Shown here one piece after another: positions 1-7,897 of a stretch of 14,309 nucleotides of DNA. The notes under the pieces were generated by a model. The model worked only from the letters and a program-made list of their open reading frames with translations. It searched no databases and was not told the origin of the DNA. Origin of the DNA: an uncultured Bacillota bacterium (GTDB lineage: Bacteria > Bacillota_I > Bacilli_A > RFN20 > CAG-449); the NCBI GenBank assembly GCA_905204225.1, contig CAJKZK010000041.1, positions 1 through 14,309 on the forward strand, written 5' to 3'. The position numbers were made by a program, and so were the translations under genes. Within the stretch, counting starts at the first letter, position 1. Each line of letters starts with the position of its first letter.

Positions 1-179
1 TTAATATAATTTATTTATCTAGTAGTGTCTTATTTATTGGTGCTTTTTCTCTCGATATTTATTTAACCTATTCTAATATTAATTATCAAATAATATGTGG
101 GTATATAGCGGGTATTAGTTGTTTAATATCGTTATTTTATATTTTAATTAAACCTTACACAAAAAAATACAATGGATAA
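1..179 (+). CDS. C-terminal fragment of an unidentified membrane protein (5' end outside window)
   Basis: An open frame runs in from the left edge (first full codon at base 3) and stops at TAA 177-179, giving 58 residues. The translation is strongly membrane-like, with two hydrophobic stretches of about 20 residues (around residues 2-21 and 30-49). They are separated by a short polar turn, and the fragment ends in a basic, Lys-rich tail. It is the only gene on the + strand and converges on lepA. A perfect hairpin followed by a T run begins inside its last codons, which supports a real transcript ending here. I do not recognise the family; 58 residues of two-helix sequence are not diagnostic. 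It could in principle be a chance open frame in AT-rich DNA, but the hydrophobic pattern and the terminator argue against that. Confidence 0.6.
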   Translation, partial: NIIYLSSSVLFIGAFSLDIYLTYSNINYQIICGYIAGISCLISLFYILIKPYTKKYNG

Positions 180-201
180 TCATATTGGTTATCCATTTTT
201 T
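164..201. terminator. Bidirectional Rho-independent terminator between convergent genes
   Basis: A perfect 9-bp inverted repeat, AATGGATAA at 171-179 and TTATCCATT at 189-197, can extend inward by two or three pairs. It is followed on the + strand by a run of Ts (196-201). It is preceded by a run of seven As (about 162-168), which is a T run on the - strand. It should stop the + strand membrane gene, whose stop codon lies in the left arm, and could act as a back-up for lepA transcripts. Confidence 0.75.
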
Positions 202-207
202 GTAATT

Positions 208-230
208 AAAAACGAAGATTTTATTCTTCG
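208..230 (-). terminator. Intrinsic terminator overlapping the lepA stop codon
   Basis: On the - strand the last codons of lepA form a 6-bp stem, CGAAGA and TCTTCG (230-213). The six-base loop contains the TAA stop, and five Ts follow (212-208). The structure is short but has three G-C pairs in otherwise AT-only surroundings. It is separate from the larger hairpin at 171-197. Confidence 0.6.
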
Positions 231-2038
231 TCATCATCATAAGATAAAATAGCCATAAATGCATCTTGAGGAACATCAACTGTACCGACTGATTTCATTC
301 TCTTTTTACCTTCTTTTTGTTTTTCAAGTAATTTTTTCTTTCTAGATATATCTCCACCATAACATTTAGCTAAGACATCTTTTCTTACAGCTTTAATATC
401 TGCTCTAGCAATAACTTTGCCACCAATAGCAGCTTGTACAGGTACTTCAAATTGCTGTCTAGGAATTATATCTTTTAATTTTTTAACTATAACTAAGCCT
501 CTTTGATAAGCAAAATCTTTAAAAACAATACTTGATAAGGCATCAATAGGACTTCCATTAAGTAAGATATCCATTTTAACCAATTTTGATGCTTGATAAT
601 CATGCATTTCATAATCAAAAGAAGCATATCCTTTAGAATATGATTTTAATTTATCAAAGAAATTATAAACAATTTCCGCTAGAGGTAATAAATAAGTGAT
701 AATCATTCTAGTTTCATCAATATATTCCATATCTTGATAAATACCTCTTTTATCTTGGCATAAATTCATAATTGGACCAACATAGTCTTTAGGAGTCATG
801 ATTTTAGCTAAAACAAATGGTTCTTCTATTCTATCAACTAAAGTCGCTTCTGGCATTTTTGATGGATTATCTAAACTAATCATTTCTCCATTAGTTAAAA
901 ATACATGATAAATAACACTTGGAGCAGTTAAAATTAAATCAATATTGTATTCTCTTTCTAATCTTTCTTGAACAACATCCATGTGTAATAAGCCTAAAAA
1001 TCCACATCTAAAACCAAATCCTAATGCTTGAGATGTTTCAGGTTCAAAATGCAACGATGCATCATTTAAAGATAATTTTTCTAAAGCATCTTTTAAATCA
1101 CCATATTTTTTTGAATCACATGGATAAAGTCCACAATAAACCATAGGGTTCATTTTTCTATATCCTGGTAGAGCTTCTAAAGCTGGATTTTCTTTAGTTG
1201 TAATGGTATCACCTGGTCTAACATGACCAATTTCTTTAATAGAAGCTGCTACATAACCAACTTCACCAGCATATAATTTATCAACTTTTTCTTCAGTAGG
1301 CTTTCTTATACCTAATTCAGTAACTTCATAGGTATATCCATTAGACATCATTACAATATGATCTCCAACTTTTATTGTTCCTTGTTTAACACTAATTTGC
1401 GCTACAACTCCACGATATGAATCATAAAATGAATCAAATATTAAAGCTTGTACAGGAGAATTTTCATTTCCTCTTGGACATGGAATTTTATTAACTATTT
1501 CTTCAAGAACTTGATCAACATTTAATCCAGTTTTAGCAGATACACCAATAGCAGTAGAACAATCTAGACCAATAGTTTGTTCTATTTCTAAAGCAGTTCT
1601 TGTAAAATCAGCTGAAGGTAAATCTACTTTATTAATAACAGGAATAATTTCTAAATCATTATCAATAGCTAAATAAACATTAGCTAAAGTTTGAGCTTCT
1701 ACCCCTTGAGTAGCATCTACTACTAATAAAGCACCTTCACAAGCTGCTAAAGATCTACTTACTTCATAAGTAAAGTCAACATGGCCTGGAGTGTCAATTA
1801 AGTTAAATAAATAATCTTCTCCATTTTTAGCATGATAATTTAAAGAAACAGAATTAAGTTTAATCGTAATTCCTCTTTCTCTTTCTAAATCCATAGAATC
1901 AAGGATTTGATCTTTCATTTCTCTTTTTTCTATAGCACCAGTTAATTCAAGTATTCTATCTGCTAATGTTGATTTGCCATGATCAATATGAGCAATAATA
2001 GAAAAGTTTCTAATATGATCTAATGAATATTTACGCAT
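221..2038 (-). CDS. lepA: Elongation factor 4 (LepA), ribosome-associated translational GTPase
   Basis: This is a full-length 605-residue LepA/EF4, the usual size. The GTPase motifs are all present: P-loop AHIDHGKS at 16-23, the switch I RERGITI at 53-59, DTPGH at 82-86, NKVD at 136-139 and SAKTG at 167-171. The EF-G-like domain II and the LepA-specific C-terminal domain follow; the latter has the conserved basic segment RQ/KQKEGKKRMK-like near residues 570-590 that distinguishes LepA from EF-G and TetM. It binds the ribosome and is implicated in back-translocation or initiation quality under ionic stress. The ATG start is preceded by GAGGGTGA at a proper distance. It is the last gene of the topB-led group, 64 nt downstream of the helicase gene, and ends in a terminator. 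I found no convincing separate promoter in the 64-nt gap. Confidence 0.97.
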   Translation of the reverse strand: MRKYSLDHIRNFSIIAHIDHGKSTLADRILELTGAIEKREMKDQILDSMDLERERGITIKLNSVSLNYHAKNGEDYLFNLIDTPGHVDFTYEVSRSLAACEGALLVVDATQGVEAQTLANVYLAIDNDLEIIPVINKVDLPSADFTRTALEIEQTIGLDCSTAIGVSAKTGLNVDQVLEEIVNKIPCPRGNENSPVQALIFDSFYDSYRGVVAQISVKQGTIKVGDHIVMMSNGYTYEVTELGIRKPTEEKVDKLYAGEVGYVAASIKEIGHVRPGDTITTKENPALEALPGYRKMNPMVYCGLYPCDSKKYGDLKDALEKLSLNDASLHFEPETSQALGFGFRCGFLGLLHMDVVQERLEREYNIDLILTAPSVIYHVFLTNGEMISLDNPSKMPEATLVDRIEEPFVLAKIMTPKDYVGPIMNLCQDKRGIYQDMEYIDETRMIITYLLPLAEIVYNFFDKLKSYSKGYASFDYEMHDYQASKLVKMDILLNGSPIDALSSIVFKDFAYQRGLVIVKKLKDIIPRQQFEVPVQAAIGGKVIARADIKAVRKDVLAKCYGGDISRKKKLLEKQKEGKKRMKSVGTVDVPQDAFMAILSYDDDEE

Positions 2039-2102
2039 AATTCACCCTCATTTCCAAATAATATTTTCACTTATTTAATATCTATATTCAAGCATTAATA
2101 AT

Positions 2103-4430
2103 TTATTTATTCCAAAAATCATTCAAGATAGATGTAATATCATTACTTGAACGAACTATTTTATAATGAGACCACTCTGTTTTAAACATATCTTTATATT
2201 TCATATAGGTAAAGCGTTGATCAATTAATAAAACAACACCTTTATCTAATTCGCTTCTAATAACTCTTCCAGCAGCTTGCATAACTTTATTTTTGCCAGG
2301 ATTAGTATAAGCATAATCAAAACCTGAAATACCTAAATTATCATAATGATTTTTAATTAAATCTCTTTCAAAAGATACTTGAGGTAAGCCCACTCCCACA
2401 ATAATTGCTCCAATTAAACGATCATGAATTAAATCAATGCCTTCAGAAAATACTCCACCTAAAACTGCAAAACCTATAGTGGTTGATGTTGGATTATCTT
2501 TAAAATTAGCTAAAAATTCTTCTCTTTGGTTAATATTCATATCTTTATCTTGAATAATAACTTTTTCATCTTCAATTTGATAATATTCTAATACATTATT
2601 TAAATATTGATATGAAGAAAAGAAAACTAGGTAATTACCTATTTTAGCCCTAATTACAGCTTTAATAGATTCAGCAATATATGAATATGATTTTTCACGA
2701 TCTTTATAAGTAGTAGAAATATCATTTCTTACAAGTAAACAAAGATTTTTTTGTTCAAAAGGAGAATTTAATCTTAAATAAGGAGTTTCATTGTTACCTC
2801 CTAAAGTATTAATATAATAATCTATTGGAGTTAATGTTGCAGAAAATATTACACTTCCTCTAATCTTTCTTAATGTATTTTTTATAATTTTAGAAGGATC
2901 AACCAATCTAATATAACACAAAGAATTTCCATAATTATTTTCTATATAAAAAACAAAATTCTCATCAATATAATCATGAATCTTCATAAACCTAATAACC
3001 ATTTTAAATACTTCATCAAATTCATCATTAACATATTCATTATGATCTTTTAAAATATCTTGCATAGATGAAAATAATGTTTCTAAATCATTATAAAATT
3101 TTAAAGGATAATCTTGATTAAGCATGTTATATTGATTATTTTTATCATTAATATTATCAATATCTAATAAAAGACGATTAATAGCTTTTTTTAATGTAAT
3201 AGTACGATAATGTTTGAAAGATGTTTTTAAAGCAATTAATTTATCTGTTTCTAAAGCTATTGTATACATTGATTTAGTTCTTTCTGCTAAATTATGAGCC
3301 TCATCAATTAAAGCAAAATATGGTTTTTTATAATCATCAAAAAATCTTTTTAAATACACTAAAGGATCGAAAACATAATTGTAATCACAAATTATTATAT
3401 CACAATAACTAGAAACATCTAATTGACATTCAAAAGGACATATTCCATATAATAAACTATAATTTAAAATTATATCTCTATTAATACATTTTTCATTTTT
3501 TAAAATTAATTCTATAACAGTATTTATTTTATCATAATATCCTTTAGCAAAAGGACAATCATCAGGATTACATTTTTGTTTAGTACATTGACACATTTGT
3601 TCTCTACTAGATAAAACGATACTATATACATCTAAGCCATGGCGAGTTAAGATTTTCATTGCATCATGGGCAACTTGTTTGCCTTGATTTTTAGCAGATA
3701 AATAAAATATTTTATCATTAATATTATCTTTAAATGTTTTTACACTAGGAAATAATGTAGACATTGTTTTACCAGTACCAGTAGGTGCCTCAAAAAAGAA
3801 TAAGCCACCATCACTAGCCACTTTATAAACATATTTAGCAACTTCTCTTTGTCCTTCGCGATAATTTTCAAAAGGAAATGCTAATTCTTCACTTGTTTTA
3901 ATACGATATAATTTGTGATTAGCAATTAAACTATAAAATTTTATATAATCCTTAATATAATTTTCAACTTTTTGAAAAATTGTTATATTTGAAAAGACAA
4001 AATCTTTAATCATTTTATGATTATCAATTTGAGATATATATGTTAATCTTACTCCAATTTCATCTAGTGAATGCATCTTTAAATACATAAAAGCATAACA
4101 TATTGCTTGTCCTAAATGCCATTCACCTTGAGACATATAAAAATGATCTAAATCATCATTAGTAGATTTTATTTCATCAATGATATATCTATCATTCGTT
4201 TTAATAATGCCATCTGCTCGACCTTGTAAAATAAAATGATAATCTTCATAATCTATACTAGCTTCTAAAGGTACTTCACTTTGATAATTACCATCTTGAA
4301 TACTTTGGTATCTAAGGTGAATTCTAGTACCTTCTAACATGGTATCAGCATTAAAAACACGAGAATCAATATCCCCTTTTCTTAATAAAAAATCTACTAA
4401 TTGATGAACTGAAAGTACAATATTTTCCAT
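2103..4430 (-). CDS. XPD/DinG-type Fe-S DNA helicase with N-terminal PD-(D/E)XK nuclease-like domain
   Basis: A 775-residue superfamily 2 helicase. Residues about 1-170 look like a Cas4/RecB-type nuclease: GRAD (D73), DEIK (E86, K88) and a downstream QxxxY (Q108, Y112) keep the expected order. The helicase part has Walker A EAPTGTGKT at 214-222, a cysteine cluster C280, C282, C287, C292 plus C331 that probably holds a 4Fe-4S cluster as in XPD/DinG, the DEAH box at 376-379, SATLTP at 530-535, GGVFSEGIDL at 658-667 and QAAGRVIR at 718-725. It should unwind DNA 5'-3' with possible nuclease activity, acting in repair or replication. It starts through a 1-nt TAATG overlap with the cyclophilin gene and has no strong SD of its own, which suggests translational coupling. 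Related nuclease-helicase fusions are known in Firmicutes; calling it simply DinG would overlook the nuclease domain. Confidence 0.9.
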   Translation of the reverse strand: MENIVLSVHQLVDFLLRKGDIDSRVFNADTMLEGTRIHLRYQSIQDGNYQSEVPLEASIDYEDYHFILQGRADGIIKTNDRYIIDEIKSTNDDLDHFYMSQGEWHLGQAICYAFMYLKMHSLDEIGVRLTYISQIDNHKMIKDFVFSNITIFQKVENYIKDYIKFYSLIANHKLYRIKTSEELAFPFENYREGQREVAKYVYKVASDGGLFFFEAPTGTGKTMSTLFPSVKTFKDNINDKIFYLSAKNQGKQVAHDAMKILTRHGLDVYSIVLSSREQMCQCTKQKCNPDDCPFAKGYYDKINTVIELILKNEKCINRDIILNYSLLYGICPFECQLDVSSYCDIIICDYNYVFDPLVYLKRFFDDYKKPYFALIDEAHNLAERTKSMYTIALETDKLIALKTSFKHYRTITLKKAINRLLLDIDNINDKNNQYNMLNQDYPLKFYNDLETLFSSMQDILKDHNEYVNDEFDEVFKMVIRFMKIHDYIDENFVFYIENNYGNSLCYIRLVDPSKIIKNTLRKIRGSVIFSATLTPIDYYINTLGGNNETPYLRLNSPFEQKNLCLLVRNDISTTYKDREKSYSYIAESIKAVIRAKIGNYLVFFSSYQYLNNVLEYYQIEDEKVIIQDKDMNINQREEFLANFKDNPTSTTIGFAVLGGVFSEGIDLIHDRLIGAIIVGVGLPQVSFERDLIKNHYDNLGISGFDYAYTNPGKNKVMQAAGRVIRSELDKGVVLLIDQRFTYMKYKDMFKTEWSHYKIVRSSNDITSILNDFWNK

Positions 4431-4933
4431 TATTTTATTTTTTCAACTTGATTATAAGGTTCATTAATTACTTCAATATTTTCAATAATTACTTTTTCTA
4501 ATGGTCTATCACTTCTAGTAGTTTTAATAGATGCAATTTTATCTACAACGTCCATTCCTTCAATAACTTTACCAAAGCCAGCATATTGATGATCTAAATA
4601 TAATGCATCTTTATGCATAATAAAAAATTGTGAACCAGCAGAATCAAAATTACTACTTCTAGCCATGGATATAGTTCCTCTAGTATGAGAAATATTATTT
4701 TTAAACCCATTAACTAAAAATTCACCTTTAATAGAATAATTTGGGCCTCCAATTCCATTACCAAGAGGATCTCCACCTTGAATCATAAATCCTTTAATAA
4801 TTCTATGAAAAGTTAAATTATCATAAAAGCCATTTCTAGCTAATTCAACAAAATTAGCACATGTATTAGGTGCGTTTGCATAATCTAATTCAATTTTAAT
4901 TTTTCCAAAATTTTTTACATTAATAATAATCAT
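4430..4933 (-). CDS. Cyclophilin-type peptidyl-prolyl cis-trans isomerase
   Basis: A 167-residue single-domain cyclophilin with no signal peptide, so probably cytoplasmic. It catalyses cis-trans isomerisation of X-Pro bonds. The active-site block FHRIIKGFMIQGGD covers residues 42-55, with the expected R44, F49 and Q52. GSQFFI at 100-105 supplies Q102 and F104, and GFGKV at 119-123 closes the fold. The position equivalent to the cyclosporin-contacting Trp of human CypA appears to be Tyr112, as in many bacterial forms. The start has a strong AAGGAG seven or so bases upstream. Its ATG overlaps the topB stop by 4 nt (ATGA), and its own stop overlaps the helicase ATG. It is thus embedded in a DNA-metabolism operon, although no functional link to DNA is evident from the sequence. 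Confidence 0.95.
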   Translation of the reverse strand: MIIINVKNFGKIKIELDYANAPNTCANFVELARNGFYDNLTFHRIIKGFMIQGGDPLGNGIGGPNYSIKGEFLVNGFKNNISHTRGTISMARSSNFDSAGSQFFIMHKDALYLDHQYAGFGKVIEGMDVVDKIASIKTTRSDRPLEKVIIENIEVINEPYNQVEKIK

Positions 4934-7062
4934 TTTCCTTCTCCTTTATTATCTGGGAATGTAAATTTAAAAGATAAATATTCTCCAGAAAAATCAGCTT
5001 TCAAAATAGTTGAATATTCATTACCATTTTTAGATATAAGATGTTCTAATTTAATTTCTCCTTTAGTAAAAATTTCTTTAGCTAATGATTTAGTAATTTT
5101 CTTTTTTAAAGTTATAAATAATTTATTATCATAATATAAAGCCATTTTACAAGTTGAATTATTACATCTAAAACCTTTATCTGTTATTGCAATAATATTA
5201 CCACATTTAGGGCATTTACATAAAGTTTTATTTTTATCAACTTCAAATATTCTTGGAGCAGATAAACATGTTTTATCTTTTGCATTTTCAATTAAATTAG
5301 TAATCTCGCTTTTACAAACATCAACTGCTTCATCAACACTTATTTCATTTCTATAAACTTTTTTTAATGATTTACCTAATTCTGCAGTCTTTTCTTTAGG
5401 AAGAATCATATGTAAACTTTTTAAGGTTTCAACATAATATTTACCATTTATTTCTAAATGATAAGCATTATCTTTTAAAGAAATATATTTAGAATTTATT
5501 GCATTTTTTATAATTCCTGATCTAGTAGCTTCAGTACCCAATTCTATACCATTAATCATAGCTAAAAATTCTTGATCATCTTCATCAGTTTTATTATCTA
5601 GTGAATCTTTAAATGGATTTTTTAAAAAATTATTTAAAGTTTCTACTGTATATCTTTTAGGAGGTTTAGTTTCTTTTTCTAGAGGTTTAAAATTAACATT
5701 AACTTCATCATTAATTTTTAATGAAGGTAATATTTTATCTTTTTTATCTCTTTCTTCAAAAATTGTCCATCCTTTTTTTAAAACAACATCACCGACAATT
5801 TTAAATTGTTCTTTTTCTCCTAAATTAATCAATAAAGTAGTTCTTGAAATACGATATTCTTCACTTGCAAAAACTGAAAAAAATCTATTACAAATGACTT
5901 TATATACTTTTGCTTCGTCATCAGTTAAATCACTTTTTTTAGGTATTGAATAAGTAGGAGTTAATGCACTATGGGATTCAATTTTTGAATCATCAAATAT
6001 TTGTTTTGAATCTTTAAATTTTATTTCTTTACCAAATTTTTGAAAATTAGCAATAATTTCTCTAAATTTACCTTTTTCGTTTTCTGCTAAATGTTGAGCA
6101 GGGGTTCTAGGATATGATACAAAACCTTTTTCATATAAAGATTGCACAACTTCTAAAGCATGATCTAAACTCATTTTATATTTTTTACCAAGCTCGCCTT
6201 GTAATTTACTTAAAGAAAATAATTTACCAGCAGGAATAACTTTTTCTTCAGCAGTTATATCTTTAACAAATGCTTTAGTAGAATTATATTCATTTTGTAA
6301 TTGCAACATTTTTTCTTTATCTTCTAAATTAAACTCAAATTTTGAATTTAATTCAATTATTTCACCATTAGTTTCTTCTTTACTACTTAAAATATAATAT
6401 TTTTTTGGTATAAAATTATTTATTGCCATTTCTTTATCATATATAGCGTTAACTATTGGTGAAACAACTCGACCTACTCTTAATAAAGTTTTTGCTTTAA
6501 TAGAAGCAAATCTAGTTAAATTAATACCATAACACCAATCCATATAAGTTCTAGCAAAACCTTCATTTGCTAAAGAATCATAATAAGAGTCTTCTTTTAA
6601 TTCATTTAATTCTTTTTGAATAGTTTTACTAGTTTGATCTGGCATCCATAATCTATATATAGTTTTATTTTCTTTTAAAGCATATTTTAAAATAATTCTA
6701 ATGATAATTTCTCCTTCTCTATCAGAGTCACCAGCATTTATTATTCCATCAACATCATTTCTATTAATTAATTCTCTAATAATTTTAAATTGTTTAATAA
6801 TTCCTTCATCATTAGTTAAACCAAATTTAAATTCTTGAGGAAAAAAAGGCAAAATATCTAATTTCCATAAATATTTTTTATGAGGGTCATAATCAGGAAA
6901 ATATTTTTCAATATCATATAAAGTAAATAAATGGCCATACGCGAAAGTTACAATATATTGATCATTTTCAAAATATCCATCTTTTCTTTTCATTTTTGAA
7001 TCTATACTAGAAACAATATTTTTTGCTAAAGATGGTTTTTCTGCAATAATAACTTTTTTCAT
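4930..7062 (-). CDS. topB: DNA topoisomerase III (type IA)
   Basis: A 710-residue type IA topoisomerase that relaxes negative supercoils and decatenates DNA through a transient 5'-phosphotyrosine. The N-terminal Toprim domain has E8 in AEKPS and the metal-binding acidic triad in GDSDREGE (D112, D114, E116). The catalytic tyrosine is Y317 in SYPRT. ESHSALTPT (362-370) and GTEATRSGIIK (509-519) are family signatures. After the core comes a C-terminal zinc-finger-like segment with C615, C617, C620, C633 and C638, and then a short topoisomerase C-terminal repeat-like tail. The length and the Cys pattern fit TopB rather than TopA. The start has AAGG 8 nt upstream, and a strong extended -10 promoter lies 25 nt further up. 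It is the first gene of the topB-cyclophilin-helicase-lepA group. Confidence 0.95.
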   Translation of the reverse strand: MKKVIIAEKPSLAKNIVSSIDSKMKRKDGYFENDQYIVTFAYGHLFTLYDIEKYFPDYDPHKKYLWKLDILPFFPQEFKFGLTNDEGIIKQFKIIRELINRNDVDGIINAGDSDREGEIIIRIILKYALKENKTIYRLWMPDQTSKTIQKELNELKEDSYYDSLANEGFARTYMDWCYGINLTRFASIKAKTLLRVGRVVSPIVNAIYDKEMAINNFIPKKYYILSSKEETNGEIIELNSKFEFNLEDKEKMLQLQNEYNSTKAFVKDITAEEKVIPAGKLFSLSKLQGELGKKYKMSLDHALEVVQSLYEKGFVSYPRTPAQHLAENEKGKFREIIANFQKFGKEIKFKDSKQIFDDSKIESHSALTPTYSIPKKSDLTDDEAKVYKVICNRFFSVFASEEYRISRTTLLINLGEKEQFKIVGDVVLKKGWTIFEERDKKDKILPSLKINDEVNVNFKPLEKETKPPKRYTVETLNNFLKNPFKDSLDNKTDEDDQEFLAMINGIELGTEATRSGIIKNAINSKYISLKDNAYHLEINGKYYVETLKSLHMILPKEKTAELGKSLKKVYRNEISVDEAVDVCKSEITNLIENAKDKTCLSAPRIFEVDKNKTLCKCPKCGNIIAITDKGFRCNNSTCKMALYYDNKLFITLKKKITKSLAKEIFTKGEIKLEHLISKNGNEYSTILKADFSGEYLSFKFTFPDNKGEGK

Positions 7063-7086
7063 TTAATATACCTTTTTATTGAAATA

Positions 7087-7119
7087 ATTATATCAAATAT
7101 AATTTACTATTTCTATCAA
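7087..7119 (-). promoter_or_regulatory. Extended -10 promoter upstream of topB
   Basis: On the - strand the sequence TGATATAAT (7095-7087) is a perfect TATAAT with a TGn extension. A TTGATA lies at 7119-7114, but at 21 nt from the -10 it is too far for a classic -35. The extended -10 may compensate, or a poorer hexamer (TAGAAA, 7115-7110) at 17 nt may serve. It sits between the upstream operon's terminator and the topB ribosome binding site, exactly where the topB group needs a promoter. Confidence 0.65.
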
Positions 7120-7125
7120 TTAACT

Positions 7126-7154
7126 AAATAAAAAGACACTATTCAAAGTATCTT
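7126..7154 (-). terminator. Intrinsic terminator after the HAD phosphatase gene
   Basis: On the - strand AAGATACT (7154-7147) pairs over eight positions (one G-T) with AGTGTCTT (7140-7133) around a six-base loop. It is followed by a T-rich tail (TTTATTT, 7132-7126). It lies 24 nt after the HAD stop codon, so it ends the DUF3737-malY-adh-HAD operon and separates it from topB. Confidence 0.75.
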
Positions 7155-7177
7155 AATATTGTTTCAAATATATTATT

Positions 7178-7897
7178 TTAAATTTCAATATTTAATGTTT
7201 TATTTAAAAATTTAATTAATTCATCATAATCACCATGAGGGTAAAGATTAATATCAACATTATGAATATTAAGTAAATCATTAGTTAGTAAAAATACATT
7301 CGCTCCTAATTTTTTAATAACCATATCTTCATTAACATCATTACCAACCATTAAACATTCTTTAGGATTTATATTGAATCTATTAATAATACTTTCATAA
7401 TATTTTAAATTTGGTTTACAAAAGCATTCTTTTTCATATGTAGTAATCAAATCAAAATCGTTTTCATCAATTAAAGCCCATTTCATTCTTTCTAAAGTAG
7501 CAACGCGAGGAAAAATAGGATTAGTAGCTAAAACTAAATGATAATTATTTTCTTTTAATTTTTTAATAATATAATTAGCTAATTTATGAACATAACAATA
7601 TTTTTTTAATAATAAAAAATTATGTTTATAAAATTCATTTAATTTATCTTTATATAATAATATTTTTTCACCTAAAAATTCTTTAAATCCTTGATAAAAC
7701 ATTTCTTCATTAGTTTTATTGCCATCATTTCCAATCATTAATTTTAATCCATAATAAATGCCTTTTTGAGCTAAAGTAGGATCAAAACCATATTGAGAAA
7801 TTTCTTTAGTTAATAAAATAAAATAATTTTTGGAAAACTCTTCATGATTCATTCCAAGTAATGTTCCATCTAAATCAAAAAATACATATTTAATCAT
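7178..7897 (-). CDS. HAD-superfamily hydrolase (phosphatase-like)
   Basis: A 239-residue HAD hydrolase with all four motifs. Motif I is DLDGT at 8-12 (nucleophile D8, acid/base D10). Motif II is T125 in LATNP. Motif III is K161 in CKPN. Motif IV is GNDVNED at 185-191 (D187, D191). A helical cap of about 100 residues sits between motifs I and II, the arrangement of phosphoglycolate phosphatase/YjjG-like subfamily IA enzymes. The substrate, a small phosphorylated metabolite, cannot be read from the sequence. It is the last gene of its operon: its ATG lies inside the end of the alcohol dehydrogenase gene (8-nt overlap) with GAGG upstream, and a terminator follows. A metabolite repair or detoxification role next to the dehydrogenase is possible but is inference. 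Confidence 0.9.
   Translation of the reverse strand: MIKYVFFDLDGTLLGMNHEEFSKNYFILLTKEISQYGFDPTLAQKGIYYGLKLMIGNDGNKTNEEMFYQGFKEFLGEKILLYKDKLNEFYKHNFLLLKKYCYVHKLANYIIKKLKENNYHLVLATNPIFPRVATLERMKWALIDENDFDLITTYEKECFCKPNLKYYESIINRFNINPKECLMVGNDVNEDMVIKKLGANVFLLTNDLLNIHNVDINLYPHGDYDELIKFLNKTLNIEI

Noticed and set aside
2039..2102. Dedicated lepA promoter in the gap after the helicase gene
   Set aside because: TTGAAT and TATTAT occur on the - strand but are 22 nt apart, and no better pair exists. lepA may simply be read through from upstream.
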